Assembly: GCA_025024175.1 (NCBI GenBank)
Contig: QCXZ01000137.1
Location: 66,774,680 to 66,838,679, forward strand
Length of the DNA: 64,000 bases
Direction: 5' to 3'
DNA from: Rhyzopertha dominica
Taxonomy: Eukaryota > Arthropoda > Insecta > Coleoptera > Bostrichidae
Each line of letters begins with the position of its first letter. The first letter of the stretch is position 1. A program made the position numbers and the translations under genes. Shown here one piece after another: positions 1 through 14,600 of this stretch. Below the pieces are notes generated by a model that saw nothing but the letters and a program-made list of their open reading frames with translations, ran no database searches and was not told the DNA's origin.

Positions 1-2556
1 ATTTTCTAAATTTCCGCTTTACTATTAACGTTCCTAAGATTTCCTGTAAAAATCATAACAAAAAAAATTTGAGTTGAAACTACACGTACTTTACTTCCTT
101 TCAAAGCTTCACGAACTCGTTACCAAGTAATCACGCTTCACTATGCGTCTGTATTTAAGCCTTGCGAATGTAGGTACAACATGTCAAACTCAAAAGGAAT
201 TTAAAAAACTAAAATTTTTTGGGGTGTCTGCTTGACATGAAATGTCCCCTATCGTCTTTATCGGATCCTAACTGACAGTATCATTTACTTGATCTTGATT
301 TCTGCAGTTTCAAAACCATTGGATTTTCAAAAGTAGGCTCCTATCCATAAATAATGTCAACTTATACTCAAATAAAGAAGGATTAATCCTATAAAACAAA
401 CTGCCTCGGCGGTCCTTTTTTATATCTGCTGCACTTAAAAAAAACCTGATTTAATTTACACCCCTTCCTGTTATACTAAAAAAAGCAAAAGCATAAAAGG
501 ATTTTCTTGTACATATCTAGATATTTCATTATTTGTAACTTATTCAACAAAATATCACATCGTTGTATTGAAACAGACATTATTTAAAATTGAACAAATA
601 TGAAGATATTAATGTAGATTTGAAAAAACGATTTTGCTCGATAATTATTTCAACGGATAGACCAACTTCATTACACATTACACATCATTACATTTCTAAT
701 GCAGTTGCGGTGGTCTTAAAGGAAAAGCTAGGCATCACGCTATCATAACTTTTGTTTATTGCAGAAAAAACCGTGAAATATAATGATAGTCCCTAGCATG
801 ATACTAAGACTAATCTGTTTAGTCGTAATATCATGGTCCGTAGCACCACTGCCATCGGCTGCTTATATGAACATAGTAGTTTTTAAGAAGGTGCCTCATG
901 ATAAGAGATTAATTTTTCAACGGATTCGGTAACTGCAAAAGAATAAACTATGTTCAGGTCATTTAGGTAGGTACACCAAACGAAATATCTTATTTCGACT
1001 TTGTATTAGACGCAAAACTAGAGCGTGATGCAAAAACTTAGAACAAAATTCATAACTCATTTATTTAACATTCTTTAACAAAATCCATGGTCAGGTGAAA
1101 TTTTATTACGACGCCATTGGTTTCCTCCCAATGACATCACCATCAATGTTTCTTAAAGGAAAGCCCATGTTTTTCCTGCTGTTGCTACCTTGTATAACAA
1201 TTTTACTGAGGAAATGATGTTTTTCAAAATTCAAATGAATTATCTTTCTTTAGAAAAACTGTAAAACGTTATTTAATGTAAAGCTTCAATGTGACCTCCA
1301 GTAACCATTTGACACTGACCGAGATGAATGTAAACACGAATTCGTTGCTCTAAATATTGCAAGCAGTTAGGTTTAATAAAATAAACCCTGCATTTTACAT
1401 AATCCCATATCTATCTCCGACGAAATAGTTCATCAGTCAGGTCATGTTTCCTTCGAAAAATAAGGCCCTAAAAAGCGTCACCCTATGATTTGCACTCACA
1501 AATTTAGTTTTCCCTATTATTGACTGTGACTCTCTTGTGTCAAATAAGGATTTTGTTAAGATCAATATCTGCAATTGTAGCGATCTACTTATCAATTCAG
1601 GCAAACATAGCTTCATCAGTAAACACAATATTACTTACTTACATTCTTACATTAACTTTTCAAACTGCAATCGACGGTTTGGATCATCGTATAGCTGGCT
1701 AGTGTAAATAGAGTGATTTTCTTGAACCTCTTCGACCTCTTTAGGGTATAGCAAATTCTGAATTCTTTCAGAATTTTCTGCATTTGCAGTTTATCGCCAT
1801 GCCCAGCGATAGTAAGAATTTCTATTTTGTCTAATTCCAATAAATACGTATGTCATATTGTAACTTTGAGAAAATATTTGTATTTCAAAGTATCTAAAGA
1901 TGTCTTGGAGTTCCAAATTTTAATTACTTGCTTTAAAATCATTTAACAGTATGATCTTACGAATTTATGAACCAGCACAATACAAAACCGAAACCAGTAT
2001 CATAGTACATGAGTTTCAGTTTTAAACATGAACTAAGCAAATATGATTTTTCTTAGTAAAACAGTTATGCAAGGTAGTAATTTTTTTCGATCACCCTTTA
2101 GACAATAAAAAGACCTATCACGGACAAAAAACAATGGATTGCAATAAAAAAAAATAATGGCGTTGATGGTTAGAAACCATAGACGTCAAAGAATGATATT
2201 TTAAGAAACATTTACCATTAACACTGAATAAAGCAGATATAAATTTTGTTCCAAATTTTTGCGTCACGTTCTGTTTAAAGCACCACATCCGCGTGATGTT
2301 TGCGGGTCATTTCTTCAGTTGTTTGAGAAGCATATCATAAACCTAGCCTAAGTTATCTAAAGTAATTCACACGTAGTTTATAGCTACTTATTTAGAAACA
2401 ATTCCACTCTGTATGCAGTAAATTCTTGCTGTAATGGCAAATAACCTTCAATATCATATGCAAAATGGTTATGCGCCTGCCTCATTCACATTTTGCCCGC
2501 CTACATCATAATAACAACAATTTCGCTTTGTTGGACGTACGTCTTTTGTTCTGCAG
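1..2556. other. Upstream intronic or intergenic DNA before first visible ZP exon
   Basis: AT-rich DNA. The ZP-N half that must precede the exon at 2557 was not found here: no reading frame resembles the conserved ZP-N segment seen intact in the minus-strand paralogue at 27090-28225. It is therefore probably intron sequence, with the earlier exons to the left of the window. The only recognisable content is a transposase scrap on the minus strand at about 1437-1850. Confidence 0.6.
1437..1850 (-). mobile_element. Decayed DDE transposase fragment (insect Tc1/mariner-related type)
   Basis: On the minus strand, about 1850-1690 reads KIEILTIAGHGDK, like the N-terminal helix-turn-helix opening of a common insect transposase family. 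About 1625-1600 reads TDEAMF, like the catalytic F-(S/T)-DEA-F segment of the same family, and it is followed by a degenerate stretch. The two motifs are much closer together than in a full transposase and are separated by stops, so this is an internally deleted, dead copy. The assignment rests on short motif resemblance only. Confidence 0.4.
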
Positions 2557-2679
2557 GGGACAACGTCGACTGCTGGATGGAAATACAACATGGAAAAGGC
2601 CCATGGGCACCTCCTGTTAGCGGAATCGTGCCTCTTGGATCAACGTTGACGTTAGTTGTTGCGATAAATGATTACCGAG
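2557..2679 (+). CDS. ZP gene 1, exon a: start of ZP-C subdomain
   Basis: The acceptor ...tgttctgcag ends at 2556 and the donor is g|gtgtgt at 2680. The exon is 123 bp, with 2 bases, 40 codons and 1 base. It encodes GDNVDCWMEIQ, then GPWAPPVSGIVPLGSTLTL and INDYR. The matching stretch in the paralogue reads GDNVGCWMQIQ and GPWASEVSG, so the assignment to the ZP-N/ZP-C junction is secure. The ATG at 2493 that opens the longer frame is inside the intron and is not a start. Confidence 0.88.
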
Positions 2680-5600
2680 GTGTGTGGTATTCATTGTTAT
2701 ATAATATGCAACGGTTGTAAAACGCACTGGGCATTTAAAGCATTCTGACGGCTGTTGGACGTTCGGCTGTGATTTATTTTTGGTTTCGAGCAAAGAAATT
2801 GCGTATGGCTACTTAAGGACTATTGCTTATACCACAATAGCTCCAATAGTACCAATAATGCAAACACTAATCGACAACAATTGTGCAGAGCTAGATTACT
2901 CAGCAAAAGCCTAGACTGGACATAAAAAAACACAAGATTTTCAAAGTTTTCACATCCAATCATTATNAATGCCTTGTCGATAGTATGATTTGTTTCTTTT
3001 CCAGCAACCTTTTTTTCTTTTGTTTACTTCCTGCTTTGTTTGTCTCTTTATTTCCTCTGTTCATATGTATGTATTCGTATCACTAGTGTTTCGTAAAAAT
3101 TTTCTACTAAACTAACACATTAATGAATACAGATATTATATTAGCCAAATGCAAATGTCGGTGTTTTTTTTTATTTTTCAAAAAGCAATCATAAAACCAT
3201 GTTTATGACAATTCGAAGTACATATTTAAGAAATTAAACAGTGACATAATTACATATGTACACACAGTTGTAGTTAAAAAGCAAATGCAGTATTCACTAA
3301 ATTTACAGAAGAAAAGATATTCAGAAGTAATAAATTAAAACAATAACATAAAAAGCCGCAGTAAAGTAACCCCACAATTGAAGAAATGGCACAATACGAT
3401 GAAGAATAAATGAATATTGTTTTTTTAAACAAAACGTAGCATTTAGTTATGTTTTTGTATCAAATGTTTTATCTTTTCGGTTAGGTGAATTTAAGTTGTT
3501 GAATTTGCTTACATTACAACATGTGACCAACCATCTTCTTTAAGGTATATTCAAAAACCACCTTACAAATCTACAATTTTAAGGGAAATGCATCATACAA
3601 CAAAAAGAAGATATTAAATTAGAAAAGACAACATCACGAGCCTGCAAAATACTACAAACAATATAACGCTATCTAAGCAAGAACATATCGTTTGGATTTG
3701 TCTCAGTATTAGGTATATTGCTTCCTGCAGCTCATTACAATAATTGTTGAAACTTAATGCGTTTGAAAAATTTTTGAAATGCAATTTTCACCTAGTAAAT
3801 GAAATGTCAATTTGGCCCAAAAAAAGTTGTTTATTAAAAAAAAACATTTTCGACAAAGTTGTATACAGCACATAATGATAACTATTTTTCAAAATTACTT
3901 GAGATCCTTTTTTATTAATTTATATCTGAAAATTTTGTCAGACTAGTTCGTTAAATAATAAGTTAAAGTTTATTGATACATGAACACTGTATGCTATAAA
4001 TTTGTTTTATTGTTCTTTTTGTTTTATTTAATTACATTTCGAAATTTTTGAAAGATATCCATTTTCAGTTTCATATCTGATACATTTTTTCCACAGATGA
4101 TCATTAATTTTGGCCATCTTTTTTCCAATCAGATCGACCAATGTTTCACTTAAACTTGGGGTGTTATTAGATTTTCGAAAAGCATGTTTCAGCTGACTCC
4201 ATTTAGTTCCAATAAGGTTTAGCTTCTCAACATTATAAATATTCAAAATAATATGCCAGCATCTCTTTTACATATTGTTAGTGTTAATGAGATTTTATAA
4301 ATTGCAATTAAACATTTATTGTGCTTTTCCTTGCCGTCGTTTCTCGATTGCGACGTATTTCATTTTATTTGAAGTTTTGGGTATTTAGAATACAACACAG
4401 CAGACAATTAACCCGAACTATTTAACAAGTATAAACCTGGAAGGGATTATCATGAATATCTGGAGGAAGCTCGACGCTCGACCAGTCTACAATGCCATAA
4501 ATAAATTTAAATGACATTTGAGGTGTTTTAGAACTTTATGCTTTTTAACTTTAGGTTTTATAACTTTATGGCAACTAAATCTCCTGCAGTGCTATACCTA
4601 GCTATTATTCTTTCAGATACATAGTAAAAAATACTAATAAAGGTATTTTCACACATTACACACAACTATAGCAATTTCTTCTATTTTCATGAAACTGATC
4701 GTATTGTCAACGCAGCATCTTTTGCCAAATAGAAGCTTAGAAGAATTTTTATTATTTTCGTACTTATGATGAATGTATTTAAAAAAATATGATGTGTAAA
4801 ACTCGTCAGAATGCCGCATAAATGCTTTTGTCCTTTAGTTTGTACCAACGCAATGTTAAAAACTTTAATGTTACTTTTTAGGTGAATTTGACATGAGGGT
4901 GAAATCATGTTTAGCGTCAGACGGCGCGGGCCATGTGATACAGTTGTCCGACGAATTTGGATGCGTACTTAGGCCGAAGATGATCAGCCGATTCCTAAAG
5001 GCGAAAGGAGCAGACGAAAGGGCCTCTGTGATAACCTATGCGTTTTTCCACGCTTTCAAGTTTCCTGACGCCCTGAGCGTCCACATTAAGTGTAAGGTGA
5101 GTATCGGGAAAAATATTCCATATTCAAATATAATTTTTGCGAGAGATTTCCTTCTGCTTTATATACCTNCTCATAAAATAACATGTTTGGACTGATTAAT
5201 TGATTGACCGATTCATCATCGCCGAGCGTAAACTATTGAAGTTATGCACATGAAATTTGGGCAGTAGGATCCTTTCACAACACAAACACCCACTAAGAAG
5301 GGATTTTTGGAAATTTTACCCCCAAGGGGGTGAACTTTTATAATTTCTTAAAGTTAATTGGAGTTAAAGGCATAAAACGTTGTTATTTGGGCTTTTGTCT
5401 AGAAATCAACGAACGTGTTCCAGTGTTTTTTATAATTCCACTATTAAAGGAGTGAAACAGAGGATGAAAGTTTGTAGAGGAAATGGGTATGCCATTTTCA
5501 AGTTAAAGATCTGAAAAGTTATTTGTTAGGCTCTGGATTGGAAAAAAATTAAAATATGTCTTATTTCACTCCTAAGGGGGTAGAATGGGGGATGAAAGTC

Positions 5601-8600
5601 TGAATGGGAGTTCTGCGATTTTTTAACTTAATTGAAGTGATAAGCATGAAATATTATTTGGGCTTTTTATTAGAAAACAATAAGTACGCGTGTCGTCGTT
5701 TTATTAAATTCAATAAACATCTGAGGGCGTGAAATAAGGTATATATTTTTTAAAAGTTGACTTATTTACGAAGTAATTTACATCAATTATGTATTTAGGC
5801 TATGGTTTAGAAATTAACAAGCACATATTTAACTGTTTTGGAAATTCCACCCTTCAAGGTGTGAAAAGAGGGATGAGAATTTGTATCTGATTTCCGTTAT
5901 TTTGAAAGTATTGATAATAAGTAAACATAAAATTTTATATTCAGACCTTTGGTGAAAAAGTAATACATATGTGCTGTTTCACTGTTTTTAGGGATACTTC
6001 ACCTGCGAGGGCAAAAAGAGCTTTTCACTGTTTCATTGTTTTCGTAGTAATATTTGAACATTTAGTCACTTAGTTAAAAGTTGAAGGGATTAAATTGTTT
6101 ACACTAGTGACGATAATTTTGAACTCGAACACTTTAAATGTAAAAAAAACACAATTATTATCATGTTTGTACCCACTATTTAATTCACACAATATAATTA
6201 CTTATTCTGTTCCTTTTTTTAGTACTGTTTTAATTCAAGTAGTAATAAAATAGTAAGCGGTAAAGCTCTGCCGATTATATAGTTTTTATTTTGAAAGAAT
6301 CAGCCGAATTTAACAAAAGATTACCAGATTTACATGTTTATATTATTTTATTTCTCATATAATAATCGCGAGTTCTTACTAAAATATTGTAAAAGCATTG
6401 TGAAACCCTAATAACTTTTTTGTATTAAAAGAGGTACTTATAGTAAATCTACAGGTTTGTAAATCGTAGTTAAAGTTATATGAAAAGAAAATAGTGCTAG
6501 ACAACTTTTTTTAAACACATTTTTCTATGATTCTTATAAAACATTAGTTTCTATATTTGGCGACGTAAGAAAGTATATTATTTTATAAGAAATAAACTAA
6601 TACAAAACAAAGATAAAATGTCATAATAAATTTCATCTTCTTATAAATAATTCTAATTGTATGAAGGTATCTTGGAAGTAGGTAACTAAATTTTGATTTC
6701 AGCTGCATCGCACTTTGTTTCAATTGCACAAAAAGCATTGTTAGTTTCAAGCTACTATTTTGGCCTGACAAGTAAATAAATAATATTAAATATCATAATA
6801 CAATAAAATCAATTACTGTAATTACTACGAAATTAACAAGCCGTCTTACGTAGGTCTATAAATACATACGAGGCTATAGAGCAATACATTTGTAGGATTT
6901 TGTTGTCAATTACGACCAAGTGTGCAGGAGGGGATAGCAAAATTCAATTACTTGCATCATCAACTCATACCATTATTTACAAAAAAAATCTCTTAAATTA
7001 ATTAATATAAACAAAAGTATATACTTTTTTAATTACGGTATGTAAAATATATATAATATATTTCTAATATCGCCTTCTTCTAAAAAAAACATATCGGGAT
7101 TTCAAAAATATTAGAATTACCATCACATATCAGAAACATGAGACTCTCGTCACGAGACGAAGACTAAGTAAACCGATACTAAACAGACTACGCATTTCCG
7201 AGACCGAGACTTTCGAGACTCCACCATCTGTAGATTCTGAATTCTTTCAATTCCACTGGAATCCACAAATACTAGTCGACGTTTTTGTTATTTTTGGAAT
7301 TATCTTCGCTAATTCAAGATATTCAAAATGTGCTTACTGCAGTCGGAAGGAACATAAAGTACATACCACATATCCTACGTTACTTCTTTGAACAATTTTC
7401 TTGAGGTGTATCAAATGTAACAGACTTCTCTGTCGCAAGCACCTCAAAATAAATCTCTTTTTAAATCTTGTTAACTGTTTCAGCTTTCTTGGAATGTTTG
7501 CAAATAACCTTTATTTTTTAATTTTCTGTGTTTTATACAGGCACTCGGTATATTTGCATTGTGTTTTTCAGGTGGAGATCTGCCGGCACGGATGTCTAGA
7601 CCACTGCCAGCTGCAGCCCAACCAGGGCGACGTCAACCCCGAATTGTCGCACTACGCGTCCGCGCTGGACAGGAAGGACGACAAGGAACCGGATGAGCAC
7701 CGAATGCCGGATCCGATCGAGTCTCCGGAGGATGCCGTTTACGACGACATCATTCAGGAAGGCGAAGGAGGTGCCGCTATAGGAAGCAATTTCCCGCCGA
7801 TGAAGATGGCACAGGTTAACAGTAATGTACAATCGCTAAATGACAATGCGGACGGTCAGCAGCAGCATTCAGATGAAGAACTGGAAATAACGGCACTGCC
7901 GCATAAGGTACGCCGTTGAGTTAGTGGGAATTTGCTGAGCCATTGTGGGGTAGATCCGGGAGCACACATTTCATCTGATCCGATCGCTTAGTGTCCGATT
8001 TGTCGCGTTATGCACGGCGAATTGGATGAGTCGCTCATTGGCGAGGGTGGCACAAGAGCAGGACCGCGGCCACTCCTGTTGCCGCGTTAAATATGCACAA
8101 ATTAGCTTTTGTTTATTAGAAAATATTATGCTATTAAATGTTTGGACCTTAAGCACTTTCTTAAGCCTTGTGCGGCCGGTTTTCGTTAATCGCACGCGTT
8201 TATTTTGCAAGTAATAAAAATGACAGGCCGATCCTGACACAGAAACTATACAACATATAAAATAGGTACCACTACTGATGCCTGTTAACCACACAACTCT
8301 GACATTTTATGCATTTTACATTTATATCTTGTTCCTAAAGGTAAAGTCCAAGCTCCCATGACACAAAATGATACATCATTATAATATCTTATTGAAAATA
8401 TTTTACAACTGACGAAGAAAAAGTTAAAAAAAAGATTTGAAGGCCGAGAGATTACGTTATTTGTCAAGGTATATGATTTATATATGATTTATACTTCTTG
8501 TACATCCCTTTTTTGTTTCGTTACAAACACCTGGTATAAATGTTAAAAGTTTAGACCTAATAATACAAAATTCATAAAAAGTTAGTCAGTCTACTATAAG

Positions 8601-11600
8601 TTTTATTTATCCAATTAACAGACCTTTGTTATACGAGGGTAAATACCTTCGGCGCCCATATATGAGATTATGTTTGATGGATCTGACGTTTATCTTAGTC
8701 AAAAAAAAACTTCCAAAATTAATCCCAATGTTGCGGGTTCTAGTCCAACTCAGGGCATTCATGTCATTTTCTTACGTATATATGCGAAATAATGAACTAG
8801 TTAATAGTCATAAAATTGACTGGTTCAAATAAAATTTTGAAAGCAAATAAACAAATCACTAAAGAAGCCAGATGTTTTATAAACAACGTGCTAACTTGAT
8901 AAAATGTAAACGGTTCGAGTAGAAACCAACTACCTATTAGATATATACTAACTAGGTGATAGGAACGTTAAAGCAAAATATTTAACTAAATTTGCGATGT
9001 TTCATTACGCGCGTAAAATGTTCGCTTAATAAACATCTCAGTAACAAAAAAGTATATAGTAAATAAAAACAATCCCGTATTTGCATCGCATTTCCGTTAC
9101 TGCTCCGAATTACGAGTTTCTTTCTCATGCTGCGAACATACGTCTTTTTCTGTTTCTCACATATTCTTTTCCGCAAACAAATCAGCTTCTTTAGAACATT
9201 CATTTTCTAAAATTGTCTTCCAAATATCACTTTTCACCTAGTTTATAACTTCCATTATCCCTATCAAAGATNTCAATACTTCTAGATTTTTCTGTAGTTT
9301 TTTTTGTTAAACATTTGTAATTATATCTTTCTCTGTGTAAAAGTCTAGTTTTGGTACCATCAATCATGTGTTTAATTAACTGCGGATGTTCGTCTACGAA
9401 AGATTTATATATTTTTTAGGACCTAGTAGCACGTATGTGTTCTTTCAAACTGGTCGCTACTTTTAGTGTTGTCTAATCTTCGTAACATTTGCCTTAAGTA
9501 ATTACTTATATAATTTTGTAAGGACCTTCACTTTCTAAATGTAATTTATTTTTAGTAGAATACAAAATTTTACATAAATTATTATTATTGCTTGTGCTGT
9601 CAACAACTAAAATATCCTACTTTGTAGGTATCCTCTTTAGTTTTTCCGAAAGGCCTTGTTCATAATAAGGCAAACGCAACTTTAAATTACTTTGTGTTGA
9701 CTAAGAAATTACTTGATTTCGACGAAAACCTTTATTAAATATCTTACTACATTCTTTGCCTACTACTACATAAACATTTCTTACTATCCCTAATTTAAGA
9801 TAGTACATTTCTTGTTTGATGATCTTTAATCTGAAATTCGTTGTGAGTGGAAGGGGCGAGATGTGACATGTAAGGGTGTGTTGATTTTCTATGTAATGTG
9901 TGTCCTTACTGACCAGTTTGGATATCTAAGAAAGATAAACTATCATTGCTTTCTAATGCCATGGTAAATTTTATATTTTTAATATTCATATGATTTAGAA
10001 ACCTACGTAACTTTTGTATGCCGTAGGGACTAATAACAAAAGTATCATCTACATACTTATACCTACAGCTAGTTAACTAACAATGGTTTAAATTCTACAG
10101 GTAGTAAATATAATGGCAAAGAAGAAGACAAATATAAACATTTCAGTATTTTTCTACTTACATTCTCAACAGTAGCTGAAAGTTGGAGGCTAATAATTAT
10201 GTGGGAAGCATCTACGGTAGTATTATTTCTGTAAACAAATATAACATAAGTGTATTGTTATCATAAAGATGTATGAAGTAACCCCCGCATATGTTCAAAT
10301 GATCAGATATTCAGCTCTATCTCTCTTATAGGCTTGATCGGATGAAACACGTAAAATGTTCATACTTAATATAGGAACACATATTAAAATAGTCTAATGG
10401 ACTAACACAGAACTGTATTTAAGGACGTTATTCATGACAAGACTTAATAAAAAAGAGAGCATTTGATGACATTTTTAGTGTTCTCCATTTATGAAAAATG
10501 CCCTATTTTCCGCACGTCCGTCTGTCTTATGTCAGTCACGCTCATAGCTCGAGAACGACTCAACAGATCGGGCTCGTTGTTGGTCCTTGGATAGGTCTTG
10601 GCCTAACGATGAACAATATATATAATTAAATAAAATGCATGCCAACGATACAAGGCAAATGCGCTAAAGTCTACTTCAACGAAAAGGCTTCTTTATCCTT
10701 GTTAAAAATGTAATTCCAACGGATACAAGATAAATGAAAGAAAAACGAAAATAAGAACGAATTCACCTTAACCCAAATCCAGTGATGAAAGTTTGAGAAA
10801 CAAATTACATGGATCTGGATTTCATTAAAATTTATAACCGCGCGCATAGAATACACTACTTGGACAAAATGTCAACTAGTAGGAAAAGATTTGCTCCACT
10901 TTATTTGTTGATACGTCACAGTTTTGATTAAAGATAATCACTGTCTTACATACTCCATAAGCCATTTTGAAGTGTGAGGTACATATATGAAACATTATCA
11001 AGTAACAGCAATTAAATGAAGTTAGAAAAAGGTTTATTCACTTGCAATGAAAACGTTTAAAATGTATAGCCCGTATCTATCAAATGGTACGCGAACTGCT
11101 GTGAAAGGCGGCTATTTTGTAGAAGCCACTCGTCACGTAATCCAGTTTGTCTTGTGAACCCGCAATGGCTACGTTTTTAGCAAGTTATTCGTGATTATTA
11201 TGTGTTGTTGATGTGGATAAGTATAAGACTAATGTGGCATTATGTAGTGGAGCTCAGTTGAAGTGAAGTTCAGAGATCTGTTCACTAGCTTTATCAATTT
11301 CAAAACTAGCCGTCGTATAGATATTAGGTATTACAATTTACCTGAAATAAAGTGTCTGGTGCAGACCTTCATGTATCTGGCGTTCGTTAATTTCTCAAGA
11401 TTACAGTACCAAGAACAGTACTTCGTCAACACGTTATCAGCTGTCAGCTACTTTGTGAAACGCTCAAACAGCCGTCAAACGATTTAAACAAAAGGTTGCT
11501 TCTACCAGATGGCCGCCTTTTAGGAACGCGCTGACGTTACGTCATAGGTGATCACCATCTACATTATCTGATGATTCTAACTGATCGCACAAATACATTT

Positions 11601-14600
11601 CACACATTTCACGATCCATCACAGTGACACCTTCCCCTCTAGCTTCCGCTATCGCGATGACAGTTTCCTTTCTACGAGTGGGTGCATTTCCTATTGTAAA
11701 AGCCAACGTGCAATTATGCTTTCCAACACCTACACCGACATACCCTGCCCACAATAACCGAGAGGAACATTTATGTTGGTCGGGCGCTAATTATATCATT
11801 AAATGTGTTAATTAGCACCTTCCGAGTCGGCGTGCTTAACAGAAATTTATTTCCAGGACAAGTTCCCACACGGCCCACGAACCCTCCCGGATGAACCCGT
11901 CGCCGCTCCCAGGAGCTTCGACACGGATTCCGTAGCGCCGGACGTTGCGGAGCCAAAGTCCACCCCAGAAAATCAGACAATGCCTGGGAGCAGGACGGAA
12001 CGCAGGAAAAGATCCGTTGTCGTGTCAGATCGCAAGGTAACTATTTTGTTTGAAGGGTATTCAAGAGTATTCAAATTTTAAATAATAAGAAATCCAATTA
12101 AAGTATTAAAAAGAAAAACTCAAATAGTATAGCAGAATTTCCAATAATTCCGAATCGCACTCTAATAGTCCAGGTGTCAAGATGTTTTGGTGGAAATAAT
12201 GCTAAATAAAATATTTTTTGCTTGGTTTAAGTGTTAACAAGAAGAATATAATAAAAAATCCTCCAATTCCTACCGGAACTCACTGTTTGAATAAACTATT
12301 GAAAGGCACGTTTTTTTCCTTTTTTATAAATATGTCGCGTAATAAGGTTCTAACGATAAAAATAGCTCTTACCAGTTTTAATCGATATTAAATTTCCCAT
12401 TAAAAAGATCTTAGATTTTTTCTTTCGATCCATATTTTTCGAGATAAAGGCGTAAAACTGATATTTTTGAGACGCTCTGTCGTACGTTATGCTTACGTTA
12501 CAAAATCCAAATGATTTGGATAATGAAATGGCGGCAGAATATCGACACTTTTTTCTTTTTTTGCATATTCGAATGGGGTATTTTTTCTAGAAATTAATTT
12601 CAAGAAAGTACGTTTCTTTTTCTTTCTATCTTAATTAATAAATAGTTCATGTAAAAACACACAAAGAATCCGTTTGTTATTTGAAAAATGTATTATACCT
12701 CTTGATATAACCATTTTTCATGTTAGAGCTAGAAATACGCAAACGAATAATTGTATGTTGTTAATTACTTCCACATCCAACTGATGGGAAGTATTGTATC
12801 GCGAAAAAAATTTTCTAAAATTTTTATTTGCTCAATCGCTTTAAAATGGCCGAAAAAGATANAAACAAAATTTGCGCGAAAAAAGTTTCTTGTCTGTGTG
12901 TCTTTTTGTTTTGTGGACGCGATAACTTTCAAAAGACTTAACTTAATATGAACTTGAACGTATAAATCTCAACTACCCAAAGTGACCTATTGTTTTTGTA
13001 TTGGTTTTGGGGGCGAGATTGGGGGTAACTACCCTTTTTGCAAATTTTCATTTTTTTCGTTTATGNATGTGACTAGTAGTATAAGTGCGAGTATTATTCC
13101 TCCTTATAAATTTTCGGTGTAGCAAACTGTTTTANTAGTAAAAAAGCGTCACTTAAAGAAAACGGTTTTTCCTAAATACCTCCGAATATATTAAATATAA
13201 TCAAAAAATGAAAATACCATCAGATAGGAAATAGAAGTTCTCACAAAAAGTGTCTTAGAAGATTTATCAAAAATTTTGACGTTTTCGAAATATTTTCAAA
13301 AAAAGTATTTTGGACCCTGCCCATACGATTTTTTTAAATTCTAGTATTATGTAGAAAATCAAATATCTGATCGAAGAGCATCCTTGCAATTTTTTTGTTA
13401 AATTAAAAATTCTTGAATTATTTGGAAAAAACCGATTTTAAAGATTTATGTATTTTTGCTAATATCACAAGAACCGTTTGTTTTGTAGAGGGAAAAAGAT
13501 GCTCAAAACCTGATTACTGATAGTATAGTAAAAAATAAAAGCGTATATATCATTTTGGCAATTGGATGTGGAAGTATTGATTCAATTTGCAGCGGTTTTT
13601 TACTTGGTTATTGGTTATTCATGGTGCGGCCAAATGACGAAAAATTTAGTTTAGCGAGCCTAATTAATTTTGGATTTTTGAAAAAGTTCGTGGTTTACTA
13701 GATATTAAAAAAAGCTATCTTAAATGGTTCTGCAGTTCTGTGGATCTATGTACGACGCTATTGTAGATAAAAATTGAGACACCCGGATGTCTGCATGACA
13801 GCCCTTACTAGACAAATTACAGTTCCATTAAATTTCTACCCTGTACGAATCATGCTAAGTAATAGAAGCGATAAGAAAACAAGTTAGGTATGAAACAATT
13901 CTTAGAGGCGGCTTTTTCTGCCTTTACGACAGTAATGGAAAGTCAACAAATGTATGGTACTTCTTCGGTATTTCAGAGAAGAATAAAAATTACCTTGTTT
14001 GAGGGGTTGTATCTTTGTAGTGGATGTTCTAATGATGTTTTTTATGCGAAAGTGCTATACGATTTTTTATCCCTTGAATTTCTTCGTATGTATTCATTTG
14101 GATGAAATGGAAGATGTTTAAATCCAAATTTCTTGATAGTAATAACATAAATGTTAATCTTAGACATTTAATGTTTTTAGTCATGTAAGGCATTTAAAAA
14201 GCTACAGAATTAGTAAATACGAGGTCTGGCAATTAAGCGTAACGCGACTGATTGCAAAAAGCATGTATATTAAAAATAGGTTACATTGATATGATCACCT
14301 TCAAATACTCCCCTTGCGCAGGTGATGCCAGCGCTTTCTCCACTGTTCATAACACTTCTGGAAGACTTCGGCTGATAAAGCCTCGAGTGCCCTCGTCACA
14401 GAGCTTTCGATGCCACTTACTGACTCGAAGTGTGTTCCTTTCACAACTTGTTTAACCCGGAGGAACAAAAAATTGTGGGTGGATTGTACACCCGCACTAA
14501 TAGAGTGGACACGTCTGGTGCATTGTAGAAAGAGGCATTGCGTTGCTCTCAGACTAGTTGGTACAGACGCGCTTCGCTGGGTCAGTATTTCAAAAGAGTC

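Larger units (their letters stand above)
7908..11856 (+). other. Intron of ZP gene 1
   Basis: The first ~300 bp (7908-8210) remain GC-richer than the rest, with no open coding frame. The intron then contains a Penelope-like remnant (9240-10230, minus) and a stretch at 11090-11780 with a diverged inverted repeat and an unrecognised open frame. Confidence 0.6.

Noticed and set aside
2493..2720. ATG at 2493 as start of a small secreted protein
   Set aside because: The frame joins intron sequence to the ZP exon. The splice acceptor at 2556 and the phase fit with the next exon show the real exon starts at 2557.
8725..8760. ggttctagtcc as a B box of a tRNA or SINE
   Set aside because: No A box at suitable spacing and no repeat copy in the window.
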